Source: Thinopyrum elongatum (taxonomy: Eukaryota > Streptophyta > Magnoliopsida > Poales > Poaceae). From it: a stretch of 64,000 nucleotides of DNA. The translations under genes and the position numbers were made by a program. Location: positions 210,821,888 through 210,885,887 of the forward strand of contig CM022301.1 in NCBI GenBank assembly GCA_011799875.1, given 5' to 3'. Positions 32,414 to 45,462 of the stretch are shown here, piece after piece. The number at the start of each line of letters is the position of its first letter. The stretch's first letter is position 1. The notes beneath the pieces were generated by a model. It did no database searches and had not been told where the DNA came from. It was given only the letters and a program-made list of their open reading frames with translations.

Positions 32414-33350
32414 AGGGCGGATTTTGATATGGCGAAAGAGTCTTTTGAGACAGAGAAAGCCACCTTGATCCAACGGGCAGAAGCCGCTGAGCAACAATTG
32501 GCTCTAGTTACTGAAGAACTGGCCAGCTTAAAGCACCATATAACCCTAATGTCCCAAGCCATATTTGGTAAGTCATCCATCAAGCTTCGAAAGAAACGCT
32601 TAACTCGCCAAGTGGATCGTACATAAACACTAACTCGCCTAACGACTTATATATGCCAACTTCTGTACAGGTGATAGAATTCATAGCCTTCAAGACAACA
32701 TCATCAAGCTGAAAGCGGTATACTCTCTCATAGAGCAGCTGTACACTGGAAGTATGCGGACTTTAAAGGCCGTAATGGGCGAAAAGGACTTGCCAACATT
32801 TATCAAAGATGCCTTGAAGAAGCTGTCCACTATCCCCAAGCAGGTAGAGGAACTGAAGAGATCAGCCGCCCGTTCTGGAGCAACAACTATGCTAAGCCAG
32901 GCAATGGCTTATTCACCAGAGTTGGATCTTGCTGAGATGGCCGGTGGGTTTCCTGAATATAAAGATGATGGGACTCCCTTTTCTCAAGCTGACTACGAGC
33001 GTTGTGTGAAGGAATCTCGGGTATTGGCGAGTTAGCTTGTCGCTGACATGGAACTGAAGCAGTACCAACTGGCTTATGCCAGCAATAACATGCGAATTTC
33101 ACTGCCAACCTTGATTTCCTGTGACTTAACTCCACAACAGCGTAAGCATCTCTTTTCCCCCAATGTTGACCCATCTCCAATCTTGAACGATGAGGCTGTC
33201 TTCCAGGCTTTAACAAATACCAATTGGAAACTGGACAAACTTCAGATCCAAGAAACAGAGGAAGCGGGGCAGGATAACCCAGAAGCTTTAACTGCGGGGG
33301 GCCATCGGGATGCTAGCCTGGACGGCACAGAAGCCGGCTTACTAGAGTAG
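32414..33350 (+). pseudogene. RLG-C antisense gene, 3' part
   Basis: The exon broken at 15942 resumes with DFDMAKESFETEKATLIQRA and EQQLALVTEELASL, a strong coiled coil, to a donor at 32567 (GTAAGT). The last exon starts at 32671 after TGTACAG (DRIHSLQDNIIKLK). It continues with IEQLYTGSMRTLKAVMGEKD and FPEYKDDGTPFSQADYERCV, has a TAG at 33033-33035, and stays open in the same frame to 33350. Length and the coiled-coil C-terminus fit the antisense genes of Tat elements. Its function is not known. It converges with pol, whose stop is at 33876. Confidence 0.65.
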
Positions 33351-33875
33351 TTTGAGAATCTTGCAAAAACTTGACTGAATATCATGGGCTCAGCTGTAGC
33401 CTTGTTATAGGACTAGCTGAAAATATTTGGTTGCTCTGCCGTGCCTTCATGCACTTTATCTGACTTATGATCCAATTAGCTATGTTTATAAGTCGCCTTG
33501 GATGTCTTGTTTAGTCTGATGCATCTTCCTTTTGCACCATCCTTTGCTTAAGCTGCCGTTTTAACCTTGAGAAGTTCAGGGTCATAAATCTTGACTTGTC
33601 AAGAGTACGGCGGGTCATCTTTTCGGAATAGCATCTTGCATACAGGCATGTTTAACCAATAGGGTGGCGTTCTTTGCTGAGTCAAGAGGGTGAGATAGGT
33701 AAACTCGGTGAGTTAGAAGCCCCCAAGTGCCCTTATGATCAATTAATAAAAAACTCATGCACAATATATGAGATGAAACGACAGAGGCCCTGAGTTTTGG
33801 GGATGTCGGCTTTATTACGTTGATCATAAAAATATATATACATGATATGTATGTACAATGATTGGAGCCAGTGGC
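33351..33875. other. Convergent 3' region between antisense gene and pol
   Basis: About 525 bases with no supportable gene. It presumably holds the overlapping or adjacent 3' ends of the two convergent transcripts. No clear AATAAA signal stands out; AATTAATAAAAA occurs at about 33740. Confidence 0.45.
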
Positions 33876-36800
33876 TCAAGTGTGGTAAGGCCGAAGATGA
33901 GCAATATTCCAAGGCATGTTGGTCTCCTCCTCAGAGGTACGTGACTTATTATATTCACGTATATCAATGAGATAATATGACCCGTTGTTGAGGTTTTTGC
34001 TAACCACAAAGGGTCCTTCCCAAGGATGTGATAGCTTATGCATGCTTGTCTGATCTTGAATCAAACAGAGCACTAAGTCGCCCTCCTGGAACATCCGACT
34101 TCGAACTTTGCGGCTATCATAGCGACGCAGGTCTTGTTGGTAAATTGCTGATCGAGCCGCCGCGAGATCACGTTCTTCTTCCAAGGCATCTAGAGCATTT
34201 TGACGTGCCATCTCATTGTCTGCTTCAACGTAAGCCGCCACCCTGGGCGAGTCATGACGAATATCACTTGGGAGAACCACTTATGCGCCATAAACCATAA
34301 AGAAGGGCGTGTAGCATGTTGATCTGTTGGGGATGGTCCTGATGCTCCAAAGGACTACAGGAAGCTCTTCAACCCAACAACCCGAAGTACGCTCCAATGG
34401 AACCATAAGCCGGGGCTTGATCCCTCGCAAAATCTCTTGATTGGCATGCTCAGCCTGGCCATTGGATTGTGGTTGAGCCACAGATGAAACATCAAGTTGT
34501 ATATGTTCTCTTTGACAGAACTCTTTCATAGCACCCTTAGACAAATTTGTCCCATTATCAGTGATGATACTATGAGGATAACCAAAGCGAAAGATCAGCT
34601 TCTTGATAAACTGAACTGCTGTTGCCGCCTTACAATTGCTGACTGGCTCTGCTTCAACCCACTTTGTGAATTTGTCAACTGCAACGAAAAGGTGAGTTTT
34701 CTTGTCCTTAAATCTCTTGAAAGGCCCGACCATATCAAGTCCCGAGACCGCAAACGTCCAAGTGATTGTAATCATCCATAATTTTTGAGTCGACACATGA
34801 GCCTGTCTTGCAAACTTCTGACAACCATGACACTTACGGACTATGTCCTCTGCATCAGCATGAGCCGTCAGCCAGAAAAAACCATGTCGAAAGTCTTTAG
34901 CCATGAGAGACCATGACCCGGCATGATGGCCATAATCGCCTGCATGAATTTCTTGTAGAATTTCTCGGCCTTCCTCAGGAGAAACATAACATTGAAACAC
35001 GCCAGTGACGCTACATCTGTGTAACTCACCATTAACAATTGTCATGGAGATAGCCCGCCTTATGATATGTCTCACAAAAAGCTTATCTTTTGGCAACTCG
35101 CCCCTGGTCAAGTAAGCCAGATAAGGCACCGTCTAGTCTGGAGTAGCACGCAGATCCGCCACCAACTATCCTTCCAGGTCAGGAACAACCAGGTCTTCTT
35201 CCGATGGTAACTTGACTGAAGGGTTATGCAATACATCAAGGCACACATTGGGAGGAACCGGCTTATGCTGAGACCCGAGCCGAGACAAAGCATCCGCCGC
35301 CTCATTAAGCCGCCGATCGATGTGATCCACTTGATAGCCTTTGAAATGACCAGCTATGTTAGTCATAGCTTGAAGATAAGCCGCCATGAGTGGGTCCTTA
35401 GAGTCCCACTTTCCTGAAACTTGCTATGCCACCAGGTCTGAGTCACCCAGACACCTAACCCAGCTCAAGTTCATCTCCTTAGCCATTCGAAGCCCATGGA
35501 GTAAAGCTTCATACTCAACTACATTGTTAGTAGAAGGAAACATGAGCCGTAAAACATATCAAACCTTGTCACCTCGCGGAGATTCTAGAATAACTCTAGC
35601 CCCTGAGCCTTCCAATTGCCTGGACCCATCAAAGTGTGTCATCTAGTATGTATTGTCCGGCTTCTCCTCAGGCGCTTGTAGCTCTGTCCAATCATTGATG
35701 AAGTCCACTAAAGCCTGAGACTTGATGGCGGTTCCAGGCACATATTTCATATGATCTGGCCCAAGCTCTGTTGCCCACTTAGCGACCCGGCCTGTAGCCT
35801 CTTTATTTTGAATGATATCTCCTAAAGGAGCAGAACTGACTACCGTGATTGGATGTCCAAGGAAATAATGCTTGAGTTTGCGGCTGGCCATGAACACTCC
35901 AAACACCAGCTTCTGCCAATGTGGGTATCTCTGTTTGGACTCCGTCAGGACTTCACTGACATAATAAGCCGGTCGCTGGACTGGATACTCTTTGCCTGCC
36001 TCCTTATGCTCCACGACTACTACTATGCTAATAGCCTTGTTATTAGCCGCCACGTACAGGAGGAAAGGCTCTTTGTCGATGGAGCAGCCAAGACAGGTGG
36101 CTCAGCCAACTACTTCTTAAGTGCTTCAAACGCCTCATTAGCAGCATCGCTCCAGACGAAGTGATCAGTCTTTTTCATCATTTGATACAGGGGAATCGCC
36201 TTCTCACCAAGGCGGCTTATAAACCGGCTCAGGGCTGCAATACAACCCGCCAGACATTGAACATCGTTGATACACGCCAGCTTAGAGAGACACGTAATGG
36301 CCTCAATCTTCTCCGGGTTAGCCTCGATGCCCCTTTCGGACACCAGAAAACCTAGCAATTTGCCTGCTGGCACACCGAAGACGCACTTGGCCGGGTTAAG
36401 CATCATCTTGTACACCCGGAGATTGTCAAAGGTTTCCTTCAGATCATCAAGCAAGGTTTCCTTCTTCCTTGACTTAACCACAATGTCGTACACATAAGCA
36501 TGAACATTACGCCCAATCTGTCCGTGGAAGCAATTCTGAACACAACGCTGGTAAGTCGCCTGAGCACTCTTAAGCCCAAAAGGCATAGACACATACCAGA
36601 AAGCTCCAAAAGGTGTGATGAAGGTTGTCTTCTCCTGATCTTCCACTGCCATCTTGATCTGATGATAACCAGAATAAGCATCTAGAAAACAAAGACTTTC
36701 ACAACCTGCCGTAGCATCAATGATCTGGTCAATACGGGGGAGAGCAAAAGGATCACCGGGCAAGCCTTATTAAGATCCGTGTAGTTGCCACACATACGCC

Positions 36801-37692
36801 AAGTGCCATTCTTCTTGAGCACAAGCACAGGATTAGCCAACCACCGAGGGTGAAAAACTTCAATTATGAACCTGGCAGCTAGGAGCGGGGCCACTTCTTC
36901 TCCAATAGCCTTACGCTTCTCCTTGTTAAAACGACGGAGGAACTGTCGAACAGGTTTCATCTTAGGATCCACATTAAGGTGGTGCTCAGCGAATTCTCTC
37001 GGTACACCCGGCATGTCAGAAGGTTTCCATGCAAAGATGTCCTGATTCTCACGGATGAACTCGATGAGCCTGCTTTCCTATTTGGGATCCATCCCTGTCC
37101 CAATGGTGAACTGCTGAGAAGAATCACCAGGGTCAAAGTCAACTTGTTGCGTATCCTTGGCCGACTTAAATTTGAGCAGAGGGTCTTTCTTGGTGGTGGG
37201 CTTCTTCAGAGGGGTCATATCAGCCGGGTCAACATTATCTTTATAAAACTTGAGCTCCTCCGTAGCACAAGCTGACTCTGCATAAGCCACATCTCCTTCC
37301 TCACACTGCAGGGTGCGTTTGCGATTCCCATGGACCATGATTGTCCCTTGCGGCCCATGCATCTTAAGCTGCAAATAGATATAGCAAGGGCGAGCCATGA
37401 ATTTAGCATAAGCCGGCCGTCCAAACAGTGCATGATAAGGACTCTTGATTTTAACCACCTCAAACCATAGTGTCTCTGCTCTGTAATTATATTCATCACC
37501 AAAAGCCACTTCCAGAGCAATATTTCCCACAGGGTAAGCCGACTTGCCAGGTACCACTCTATGAAAAACTGTGGAGGACGGCTTGAGACCCTTGTCTGTC
37601 AGACTCATTCGTCGAAAAGTATCATAGTACAATATGTTGATACTGCTACCACCATCCATAAGTACCTTTGTGAATTTATAACCACCCACTTG
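33876..37692 (-). pseudogene. pol of RLG-C (protease, RT, two RNase H, integrase), degraded
   Basis: Read leftward. The protease (37689-37078) has VLMDGGSSINILYYDTF. Reverse transcriptase starts with NPVLVLKKNGTWRMCGNYTD, then a frameshift near 36765, then CFLDAYSGYHQIKM and MPFGLKSAQATYQRC. At 36484-36498 the catalytic motif reads YVYD, so one metal-binding aspartate is replaced. RNase H 1 (36053-35643) follows a second frameshift near 36075. A second RNase H-like region (35640-35300) has MTHFDGSRQLEGSGARVILE and NVVEYEALLHGLRMA, typical of Tat elements. Integrase (about 35129-33876) has CHGCQKFAR, ITDNGTNLSKG and QSNGQAEHANQEI. Stops occur at 36110, 35643, 35559, 35424, 35166 and 34281 among others. 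Inactive. Confidence 0.88.
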
Positions 37693-39149
37693 AGGGGCTA
37701 CTACCAGTGCCAGATGACCCGGATCATCAACCCGGGGCGGGTGATCTGCCTGGCTCCATGTGATCGTCTACTCCGACCATCATAAGTATTGGGGCACCAC
37801 CGGCTCAACCGTGTTGACTGCTCGCTTATGGACCTTACGGTCACGCCTGCATGTGTTCGTAGTGAATACATGATACTGGCCACTTTTAAGCTGCTTAGGA
37901 TTACTCTGGTATCCTGACTAATTAGTCTGCTGCTGATTATCGTGCCCAGACTACTGATTATGACCACCATGGTTCCTTTGATCGGAATAACCAGAATTTG
38001 AGCCGCCACCACCGAAGCCGGCTCCCTGGAAACCTCCAGAGCCTGACCCGCCAGGCGGCCCATTATTGTTGCCATGATGCTGAAAAGACTGGTTCTTGAA
38101 CTCTCGCATGATATAACAATCCTTCCAAGCATGACTAGATGGCTTGTTAGGATAACTGTGCTTCGGACATGGCCCATTAAGGGCTTCCTCATAATTCGTG
38201 GGCTTCCCCCCATTATACGGCTACTTGCCATTACGACGCTGATTTTTGAACTCGACATTAGTGTTAGCCACAAAATTTGTCCCACCATCGGGGTACTTGT
38301 GCTTTCCACTATTCCCCTGGTTGTTATGCTGACCATGCTGCACCTGGACATGCTGTGGCCGACCCTTACCGCCGCCATTGTTCTTGCCCTTACTAGATTT
38401 ATCCTCATCAGAACTAGGGTCCTTTGTAACATCAGAGTCAGCATATCTGGTAAGTACGTCCATGAGGTTGCCCATATCTGTGCACTTGCGCTTGAGCCGC
38501 CCTAACTTCTTTTTAAGAGCCTCAAAACGACAGTTCTTCTTAGAATCAGAATAGCCTGAGCCGCACCAATATTTTCTGACGAGTGGATAATGGTGGCGAC
38601 CCAGCGGGCCCAATGATGGGCCGACTCATCCTCACGCTGCACACAGTGCTCCAAATCCACAATGTCATTGGTTGTTTGCAGGTTCCTTGAATTTTTTTTG
38701 ATGAAGCGCTCCTTCAACTCCACCCATGTGTTGATAGAATCGGGGGGCAGGTTTTTCAACCAATTATGGAACGGCCCCTCCAACATCATAGTGAAATACT
38801 TGGTGCATACCACATCGCTAACATCTAACATATCCATGGCCAGCTCGTAGCTCTCAATCCAAGCCTCTGGAGGGAGATCCGCCGTGTAGTTAGGTATCTT
38901 GTGGGGACCTTTCAAATTCTTAGGCATGCGCTCATTACGTAGAGCCGGTACTAGGCACGGCAATCCAATGCTTCTGGCACTCAACCCGGCTCCTATCAAA
39001 GCTGAAGGAACTGCCGGGGGTGGCTCATAGGCCCCCTGGTTTGCTGCCTCTGCTTCGCGACGGGCCCTCGCACCGTCCATGATTGCTTGGGCATCAGTCC
39101 TTGGGTTAAGGCGCAGGTTAACCTGGGGCGGGTTACGACGTCTTTCACT
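37693..39149 (-). pseudogene. gag of RLG-C, central and C-terminal part
   Basis: From the CACTA-2 junction at 39149 it reads ERRRNPPQVNLRLNPRTDAQ, then ADLPPEAWIESYELAMDMLD, CTKYFTMMLEGPFHNWL and STHVELKE-type capsid sequence (WVELKERFIKK), a normal plant gypsy gag. A frameshift near 38545 passes to FEALKKKLGRLKRKCTDMGN, and then a glycine/asparagine-rich stretch holds a C-x(3)-H...H-x(3)-C cluster (PCPKHSYPNK, SSHAWKDCYI) near 38176-38110. Several stops follow before the protease. The N-terminal part lies beyond CACTA-2 at 58874-59836. Confidence 0.8.
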
Positions 39150-39720
39150 CACTACTACAGGGTGCTGCTAACACGACACTACGATCAGAGACCCTTTGAC
39201 GAAACTATGTGCGATGCATTAATCGTAAATGGGGATGTAAAAAAACCATCAAAAAAGATGCAAAACATTTGTGATGGCGGAGACATCAAACACGGTTCAG
39301 ATTTTAGTTATGTGTGTGATGCGGGGCATACGGTTGATCCATACGAACTGTTTGTGATTAGACAGAACAACAGAAACGGGCATCCATATCAATGTGTGTG
39401 CAATATAAGGCATACAGTTTGCTTCGATGAACTGTTTGCTATTAGGGAATGCAACAGAAACGGTCAGCCAGATCAAGGTGTGTGTGATATACGGCATACG
39501 GTTCACTCGGATGAACTATTTTCGATTAGGGAAGAGAACAGAAATGGTTCAACTTAATAAGATGTGTGTGATATGCGGCATACAGTTCACATAGATGAAC
39601 TGTTTGCGATGAGCCAAAAGAACACAAACGATTCGTGTAAACAAGATGTGTGTGATACGCAGCAAACAGCCCACTCAGATGAACTGTTTGCGATGAGAAA
39701 TTATAACACAGACAGTTACT
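39150..39720 (+). repeat. CACTA-2 left subterminal array, five units of about 83 bases
   Basis: Units start with TGTGTGTGAT or a variant at about 39311, 39393, 39478, 39563 and 39646. Each contains GGCATACGGTT (or a variant), GATGAACTGTTTGCGAT and AACAGAAACGG. An almost identical unit lies inside the element at 48560-48620. These are probably binding sites for a subterminal-binding protein. They form a contiguous array without spacers. Confidence 0.8.
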
Positions 39721-40076
39721 ATAGTTAGTTCGTGTGCGATTCTGTTTGTACAAAAAACTTTGAAAAATGCAAACTAGTTGCTTGTGGTGGCTAGGAGTAT
39801 CACACACGATGCGTCTGTGAGTACTCGTGTGCGATGATTACTAAGTTACACATACGTTTCCTTATGTTAACATGTGTGTGATAAATAACACGTGGCACCG
39901 CATACGGTATTCGGGTTGTGTGTGTGCTCCAATTAGTCTTCCCGCGCTCCACATGGGTGAATTGTAAAATCGACGCCTCTTCCCTCATCGGTTTCCCGCC
40001 ACCAGCTAATGGCTTGCTGCATATAAGCCAGGCGGCAACACACCGTCGTGACACTCTACGCAGATCTAGTCCTCAC
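39721..40076 (+). promoter_or_regulatory. CACTA-2 gene 1 promoter region
   Basis: More CGTGTGCGAT and GTGTGTGATAA motifs occur to about 39920, then CATCGGTTTCCCGCCACCAG and a TATA-like CATATAAG (40020-40027). RLX-E (TSD CTCAC) separates this from the gene 1 ATG at 47403; before that insertion the TATA would have been about 85 bases upstream of the ATG. A degraded copy of this promoter lies at 53100-53190. Confidence 0.5.
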
Positions 40077-41072
40077 TAATGCGGAGCATCCTACGATCAT
40101 CCCCATGTACACTACGACTACTCCTAAAGCCCCAAGTGGACCTACGACGAGACCTCAAGCATACGCCAATGGACACAAGGTGAACCCGCTCCTAAATGCT
40201 TCCCCTTTCCATTCATGCGAGACATGGTTGCTACCTCATGCAAAGACACCACATGTGCTTAGGTACCAAGAAGACACTCTCGGAGATGCTCGGGATCACG
40301 GACAAGTCCCCAAGTACATGGACGAGGGAGCACGACGAAAGGAACCGGAGAAGGTTCCCAGGCCCCGGACATCCGGCCCCTGAAGCCAGCGGCCACAGCA
40401 ACAGCCCAGCCGAAGAGCATCTCCAGGCCCCGGACCTCCGGCGCTTGGCGAACAGCCGGACATCCGGCTCGACCCCCGGATATCTGACGCCTCATCACAG
40501 AATGCAACCGAAAATGGCCCAGGCCAGCCCGGACATCCGGCCCGTCGCGAAGCGCCGGACATCCGGCCCGACGCCCGGACGTCCCCCCCCCCCCCCCCCG
40601 CGCACAGTGTAACAGGCACCGGCCCATGTGCCCCTCCAACTCGCCCCAACTTGTACTAGCACTATATGTAGACCTCTCCCCCCTCCTAGTTAGGGTTAGC
40701 ATTGGTTTAGCTCATTATAGAGATAGAGCTTTGCTCATCCTTGTGGTTCTTGTCGTTCGAGAGACCGCGGCCTCTTCGGAGAAGATCCATACCGGATTCA
40801 AGACCCCTCACGGGAAGATCCCTCGCGGATTCAAGACCTCCTCACGGAGGTGAACTAGTTACCGTTTGTATCGTCCTTTGTTGACTTTGGATCGTGTATG
40901 TCTCTTTGTGTTCATGGATCTAGCACATGTGTGATCGTTTCTCGTTGATTTGAGTGATTCCTCTTGTTTCCCCTCGTGTTTCCCCTCGCGTTTCTCCTCG
41001 TGTTCTTCGTGTTCATTGCGGGATCCGCTCCAATCATGAAAGATCGGGCATCTAGGGCCCTACCCTACATCA
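40077..41072 (+). mobile_element. RLX-E 5' LTR
   Basis: 996 bases. It contains an array of GGACATCCGG-type repeats, a 17-base C run (40583-40599) and a TATA box (ACTATATGTAG, 40661-40671), then a leader ending ACCCTACATCA. Confidence 0.85.
40366..40599 (+). repeat. CCGGACATCCGG repeats and poly-C in RLX-E LTR
   Basis: Six or seven copies of CCGGACATCCGG or near variants, inverted repeats with arms CCGGA/TCCGG and a 2-base centre, lie upstream of a C homopolymer and the TATA box. The right LTR (46588-46896) has eight copies and a 46-base C tract (27 C, T, 18 C). More copies occur in the interior near 41390-41500. Confidence 0.75.
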
Positions 41073-41075
41073 TCT

Positions 41076-41090
41076 TGGTATCATGAGCCA
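41076..41090 (+). other. RLX-E primer-binding site (tRNA-Met-like)
   Basis: TGGTATCATGAGCCA lies three bases past the LTR. It matches the common tRNA-iMet site TGGTATCAGAGC with one inserted base. Confidence 0.6.
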
Positions 41091-43060
41091 CGTTGATCAT
41101 GATTTTGGAGTCTCCCCCATCGTTTTCTAGCCTTGTGTTGCTTGATTTTGTCCTAATTTCGAAAATCCCCACCAAAAATAGCCCCCAATTTTTTTTGTGA
41201 TTTGTTGGTTTGATGATGTTTTGTTGATTTTGATCCATGGATTTGCTTGGTTTCAAGTGGATCTAGCTTTCCCCCATCTTTTTCCCCCTTTCCATCCACG
41301 AAATCCATCAAATTTTGCCCCCGAAATCATCTATTTCCGCCCCAAATCGAGTTTCGAAGTCCAAATCCCGATCTGGAATCGTCGGGCCGCACATCCGGGC
41401 CATCGGGCCGGACATCCGGCTCCTGGAGCACAAAATCTGCACGGTTCTGGACATCAGCCCACGGATATCCGGCCCCCGACCCCGGATGTCCGGCCCCTGA
41501 CATTTCAGCCTTTTCCGTTTCACCGTTTTGTCCATAACTAATTCATCCGGAGTCTGATTTTGACGTTCTTTAGCTCGTTTTGAAGCTATTGACATCCCCC
41601 ATCCAACAAAAATACTACCATCACCATTTGACTCCATCAAATTTTTGGAACTTTGGCATCTTTGCCTAGGGCCTTCACCACATCCTCCGCTATACCACCA
41701 CCGACTTCCGCAATCCTAACCATTTTGTTCCCCATAGCATTAGTGATTGTTTGAGTAGCGATTCGAGTCTCCTAAGGTGTTTAGGCTACTTAGGGACGAT
41801 TGCTTCTTCATCAACCACCACCATAACTACCGCATAGGCTTGACCACCATACACTTACGCCACCCCAACTTAACCCAATTTTGTTTGAGTTGTGGCTTGT
41901 GTCTCCTAAGGTGTTTCGGCTACTTAGGGACCGTGACTTCAACTCCGATAATGTGTATAGCCCCACCTTACCCGTCCACCACCATAACCCATTTTGACTG
42001 GGTTTCCACCAATACTTCCGCAACCACCACCGCATTCCCGCTATCATCTTTTGACATTTTCCTTTGGAGATTTTGAGTTCGCGGTTTTTCTGTTTCCTAA
42101 GGTGTTTCGGCTAATTGGGAACGGTTCGACATCAAGAACACCGCCACTCATCATCGCCACGGACGGTAACCTCGACAACACAATTGTATATTCCCCTTGC
42201 AATTGCATTGATAACCCCTAGCCCATTTTGCGCCACTTGCCTATCGAGACTAGCCTTTGAGTATTGCCGGCAACGTTACTTGTGCACATTAGTGATCCGC
42301 CCTTCCATTGCACACATACCATATCATATTGGTATCATCTTGGTATTGTCATATCATCTCGTGTGCCACAAGTTTGTTCCCGCATATACACAATTGCTAT
42401 CTTGGTTTGTGCATTTCGCAAAAGTGGTCATATCAAAAAAAAAAGAAAAGAATAAAGCTTTTAAGCAAAGAAAAAGAGTGAGCAAAGAAGCTTGTAAGTA
42501 ATAGCCATAGCATCATACCACATTGCATATAAGATCATCTTGGATCATCTTGAGGGGAACACCGGGAACCATACATACATAGTATACTTGGGATAGCAGT
42601 CGTTTCATTTTTGCATCTTATAGGTTGTGCACAAGTGTCGTATCCGCCTATAGAGCAATCGTGCTAGCGTCTCTCTTGAGTTGTGCAACACGAGCGTTTT
42701 TCGTGGATTCCACATTTTGTGCTCATTCCTTGGTTGCACGACCCCATGTATCTATTCGTGTGTGTGTTTCCGTGTACCATTCATTGCTATTGGTCTACTT
42801 GTTTCACTTGTGAATTTGTGAATCTCTTTCAACATTATTGACTCTTGCTAACATTTGCATCAAATTTTTGTGCCACTATCCTCACCGGGCTCCACCATAA
42901 GCCTTACTTGTGTAGGTGTGAGAAATTGACGAGATCGGTACCAACTATGCTATTTCCTTGTTACATCATTGAGTGATCATTGATCCATCTTCAACATCGG
43001 TCAAGGTACATTTGGTATAGTTCTCTCCTTTCTTCCACTCATATTTGCTCGATTCTTGTG
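41091..43060 (+). other. RLX-E leader, no gene
   Basis: About 2 kb between the primer site and the first ORF. It has a CCGGACATCC cluster (41390-41500) and a repeated CCTAAGGTGTTT(C/A)GGCTA segment at about 41770, 41908 and 42098. AT-rich sequence follows with several short unsupported frames. No gene is called. Confidence 0.5.
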
Positions 43061-45462
43061 ATGGATAGGCAAGGCATTTCATCTCCAGTCTTCGACAACA
43101 ACGATGGCGCGAACAACTACATCACCAAAGCGTCCATCTTCGATCTACAACGACAAATGCAAGGCGCACAATCAAGATTGCGAGAGCGCATCGACAACCT
43201 CGCCACCGACATACAACAATCCGAAGCACATAGAAGAGACTACTTCGACAACAAGCTTTCCGCACTAAAAGAGGAGGAAGATGCAAGGATGGAGGAGATT
43301 CGGGCCTTGTTGGCCAACCGTTCTTCCCCTTCGTCTTCGTCAAGGCGGCAGCGAGCAAGTCGATCATCTTCGGAGCACCCATGCGATGCAAGCACAAGTC
43401 GTCCACATCCACATCTACATGGCGACCATCATCACATTCGTGATCCACATCGTCATGAAGAGCAAGTCACCTCCAAGAAACATGTGCACGACGACGACGA
43501 ACGACATCTACTATGAGCTCAAGTACGACAACGACACCATCAACATGAAGATGCTCGAGATGCGCCTACCTACAAGTCCCAACAAGCTCTACATCAAGCT
43601 ACGGCCAACCTTCATGAGCACAAGAGAAGACCGCGAGACAAGCACCACCAAGAGGATGCTACGGCTACTACCACCACCACTTCGGCATCTTCGCCAAGTG
43701 CTATCAAGGCATCTTCGCCTATGGATGTACGGCATCTTCGCCTACTTCCCACGAGTTTGCCTACATCGACATCTTCAACAACGAGGCGACCACCTACAAG
43801 TGAGGGCGACACTTCCATCTTCAGAAGCCCCTCAAGGAAAATGGCCGAGCATGGGAAATTCCCTTCGGTCATGAAGACGAGCTACGAGGTGCCACATCAT
43901 ATGGGCCTCCAACAACAAGACGGCGACAACAAGGTCGAGCTAGGGCCATCCCCTTCAACCATGGCGACGAGCACGAATCTCTTCAACAACATGAAGACGG
44001 TGCCCATATTGGACTCATACTCCGAGTCAAGCTACGAGACCGCACATGAGACTTTATCATTGGTCTCGGAGGAGAGTGATGTTTTGTCACTTCCTACGGC
44101 ATTCATCTTTGGAGGCGTTATGGATGAGGAGGTTGAGCATGGGACTATCCCTTCAACCAAGGCGGCGATAGGAGTTGAGCATGGAGACATTTGCACCTAC
44201 ATCTCTCCGACACCCACATATGATGAGATGCCCCAATGGCCATGTGAGGAGAGCCACCACCCCATGAGTGAGATGAGTGACTCTACCATATGTGACATTG
44301 AGAGCATTTCCTATGAGAAGATGAGTGTGACCACCACTAGCCCCACACTTGAGAGCATGCCACACATCCTATGTGAGGTTGAGAGCCATTTGAGTGACTC
44401 CACCAATCATACGAGTGAGCGCATCATATCGGGAGTGAGTGAGCCACAACACTTAGTGAGTGAGGTAGTTGAGAGGGCACGTGAGGCCACTATGATTTCT
44501 AACGACTTAACCTCTACTCCGAGTGTTTTTCTTTGGTGCTAGGTCTCCTACATGACGACATGCCATTCCTTGACGAGTCCATCCCTCCAATGGGAAAACC
44601 GATGGCCATGGTGGACGATGATGCACCCCCCACATGGTTCCATCAAGATGACGATGACAATGACTTGGTCTTCGACACCTCACCTACAACACATGAGCGA
44701 TGCTCCAAAGGTAACATAGGTGATGGTACTTCTCCTGTCCCACTAGTGGACTTTCTTGTGAATGATTGCTTGCATGATGATGATCAACTTATGGATTCAC
44801 CACATACTATGTCTTCTACATGCTTAGATATGCCACCTATTTATGATGAATATGATGATGAGCATGTTGATTTGCCTAGTTGTGATGCTATGCTCCATAG
44901 GATATCATGTGGAAATTCTATTGGTCACATTATGTTTGACAATCCATTGAACTTGTCATATGCTATGAGTGAGATCTCCCATATTGCATCATTTCAATCT
45001 CAACATAGTAACTATGCATGCCCCATTAAAATAAATCCCATTTGCACTTATGGCATAGATGACGAGATGATGGTCATTGGCTTTTGTTTTTCATGTGATG
45101 ATATTGCCATGCTTCCTTTACATGATTTGCGCAATTCATCTACTGTGCCATGCCATGAACACATTGTTCCAAATATGCTTTGTTTTGGATGTTGTCAATA
45201 TTCTCCATGTGATGTTTCCACTAATGCTCATGAGGAGACCCTCATAGTTTCCTCATACATATTAGGAGATTTTGATGCATTCCATACTTTGCATGATTCC
45301 CATAATTGCATGCATCATATGCATTCCATGAACAACAATGCTCTACATATTTCTCATGATGCATTACACAATTTGAGTCTCCATTATGCTATACATAACA
45401 ACAAACATATCATGATGGATGACATGTTTCTATATCATGCATCTCATTTATTTGAGCATTAG
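43061..45462 (+). pseudogene. RLX-E long ORF of unknown function, one stop and one frameshift
   Basis: From ATG 43061 (MDRQGISSPVFDNNDGANNY) the N-terminus recalls the start of some gypsy gag proteins and includes a coiled coil (LQRQMQGAQSRLRERIDNLA). It then becomes Ser/Arg/His-rich (HPHLHGDHHHIRDPHRH). A TGA at 43514-43516 interrupts, and the same frame stays open to 44542. A frameshift passes to 44533-45462, acidic and rich in Met, His, Ser and Cys (DDDDNDLVFDTS, MHHMHSMNNNALH). Together these give about 800 codons. No zinc knuckle, protease or polymerase motif is visible. I do not recognise the C-terminal two thirds. Confidence 0.55.

Noticed and set aside
39311..39720. Regular 83-base repeats that might suggest a CRISPR array
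   Set aside because: Units are contiguous and diverged, without unique spacers, and lie just inside a CACTA terminus in plant DNA.
40259..40702. Glycine-rich minus-strand frame in the RLX-E LTR, and its twin at 46456-46962
   Set aside because: It comes from the ACATCCGG repeats and the C tract inside an LTR; it is not a gene.
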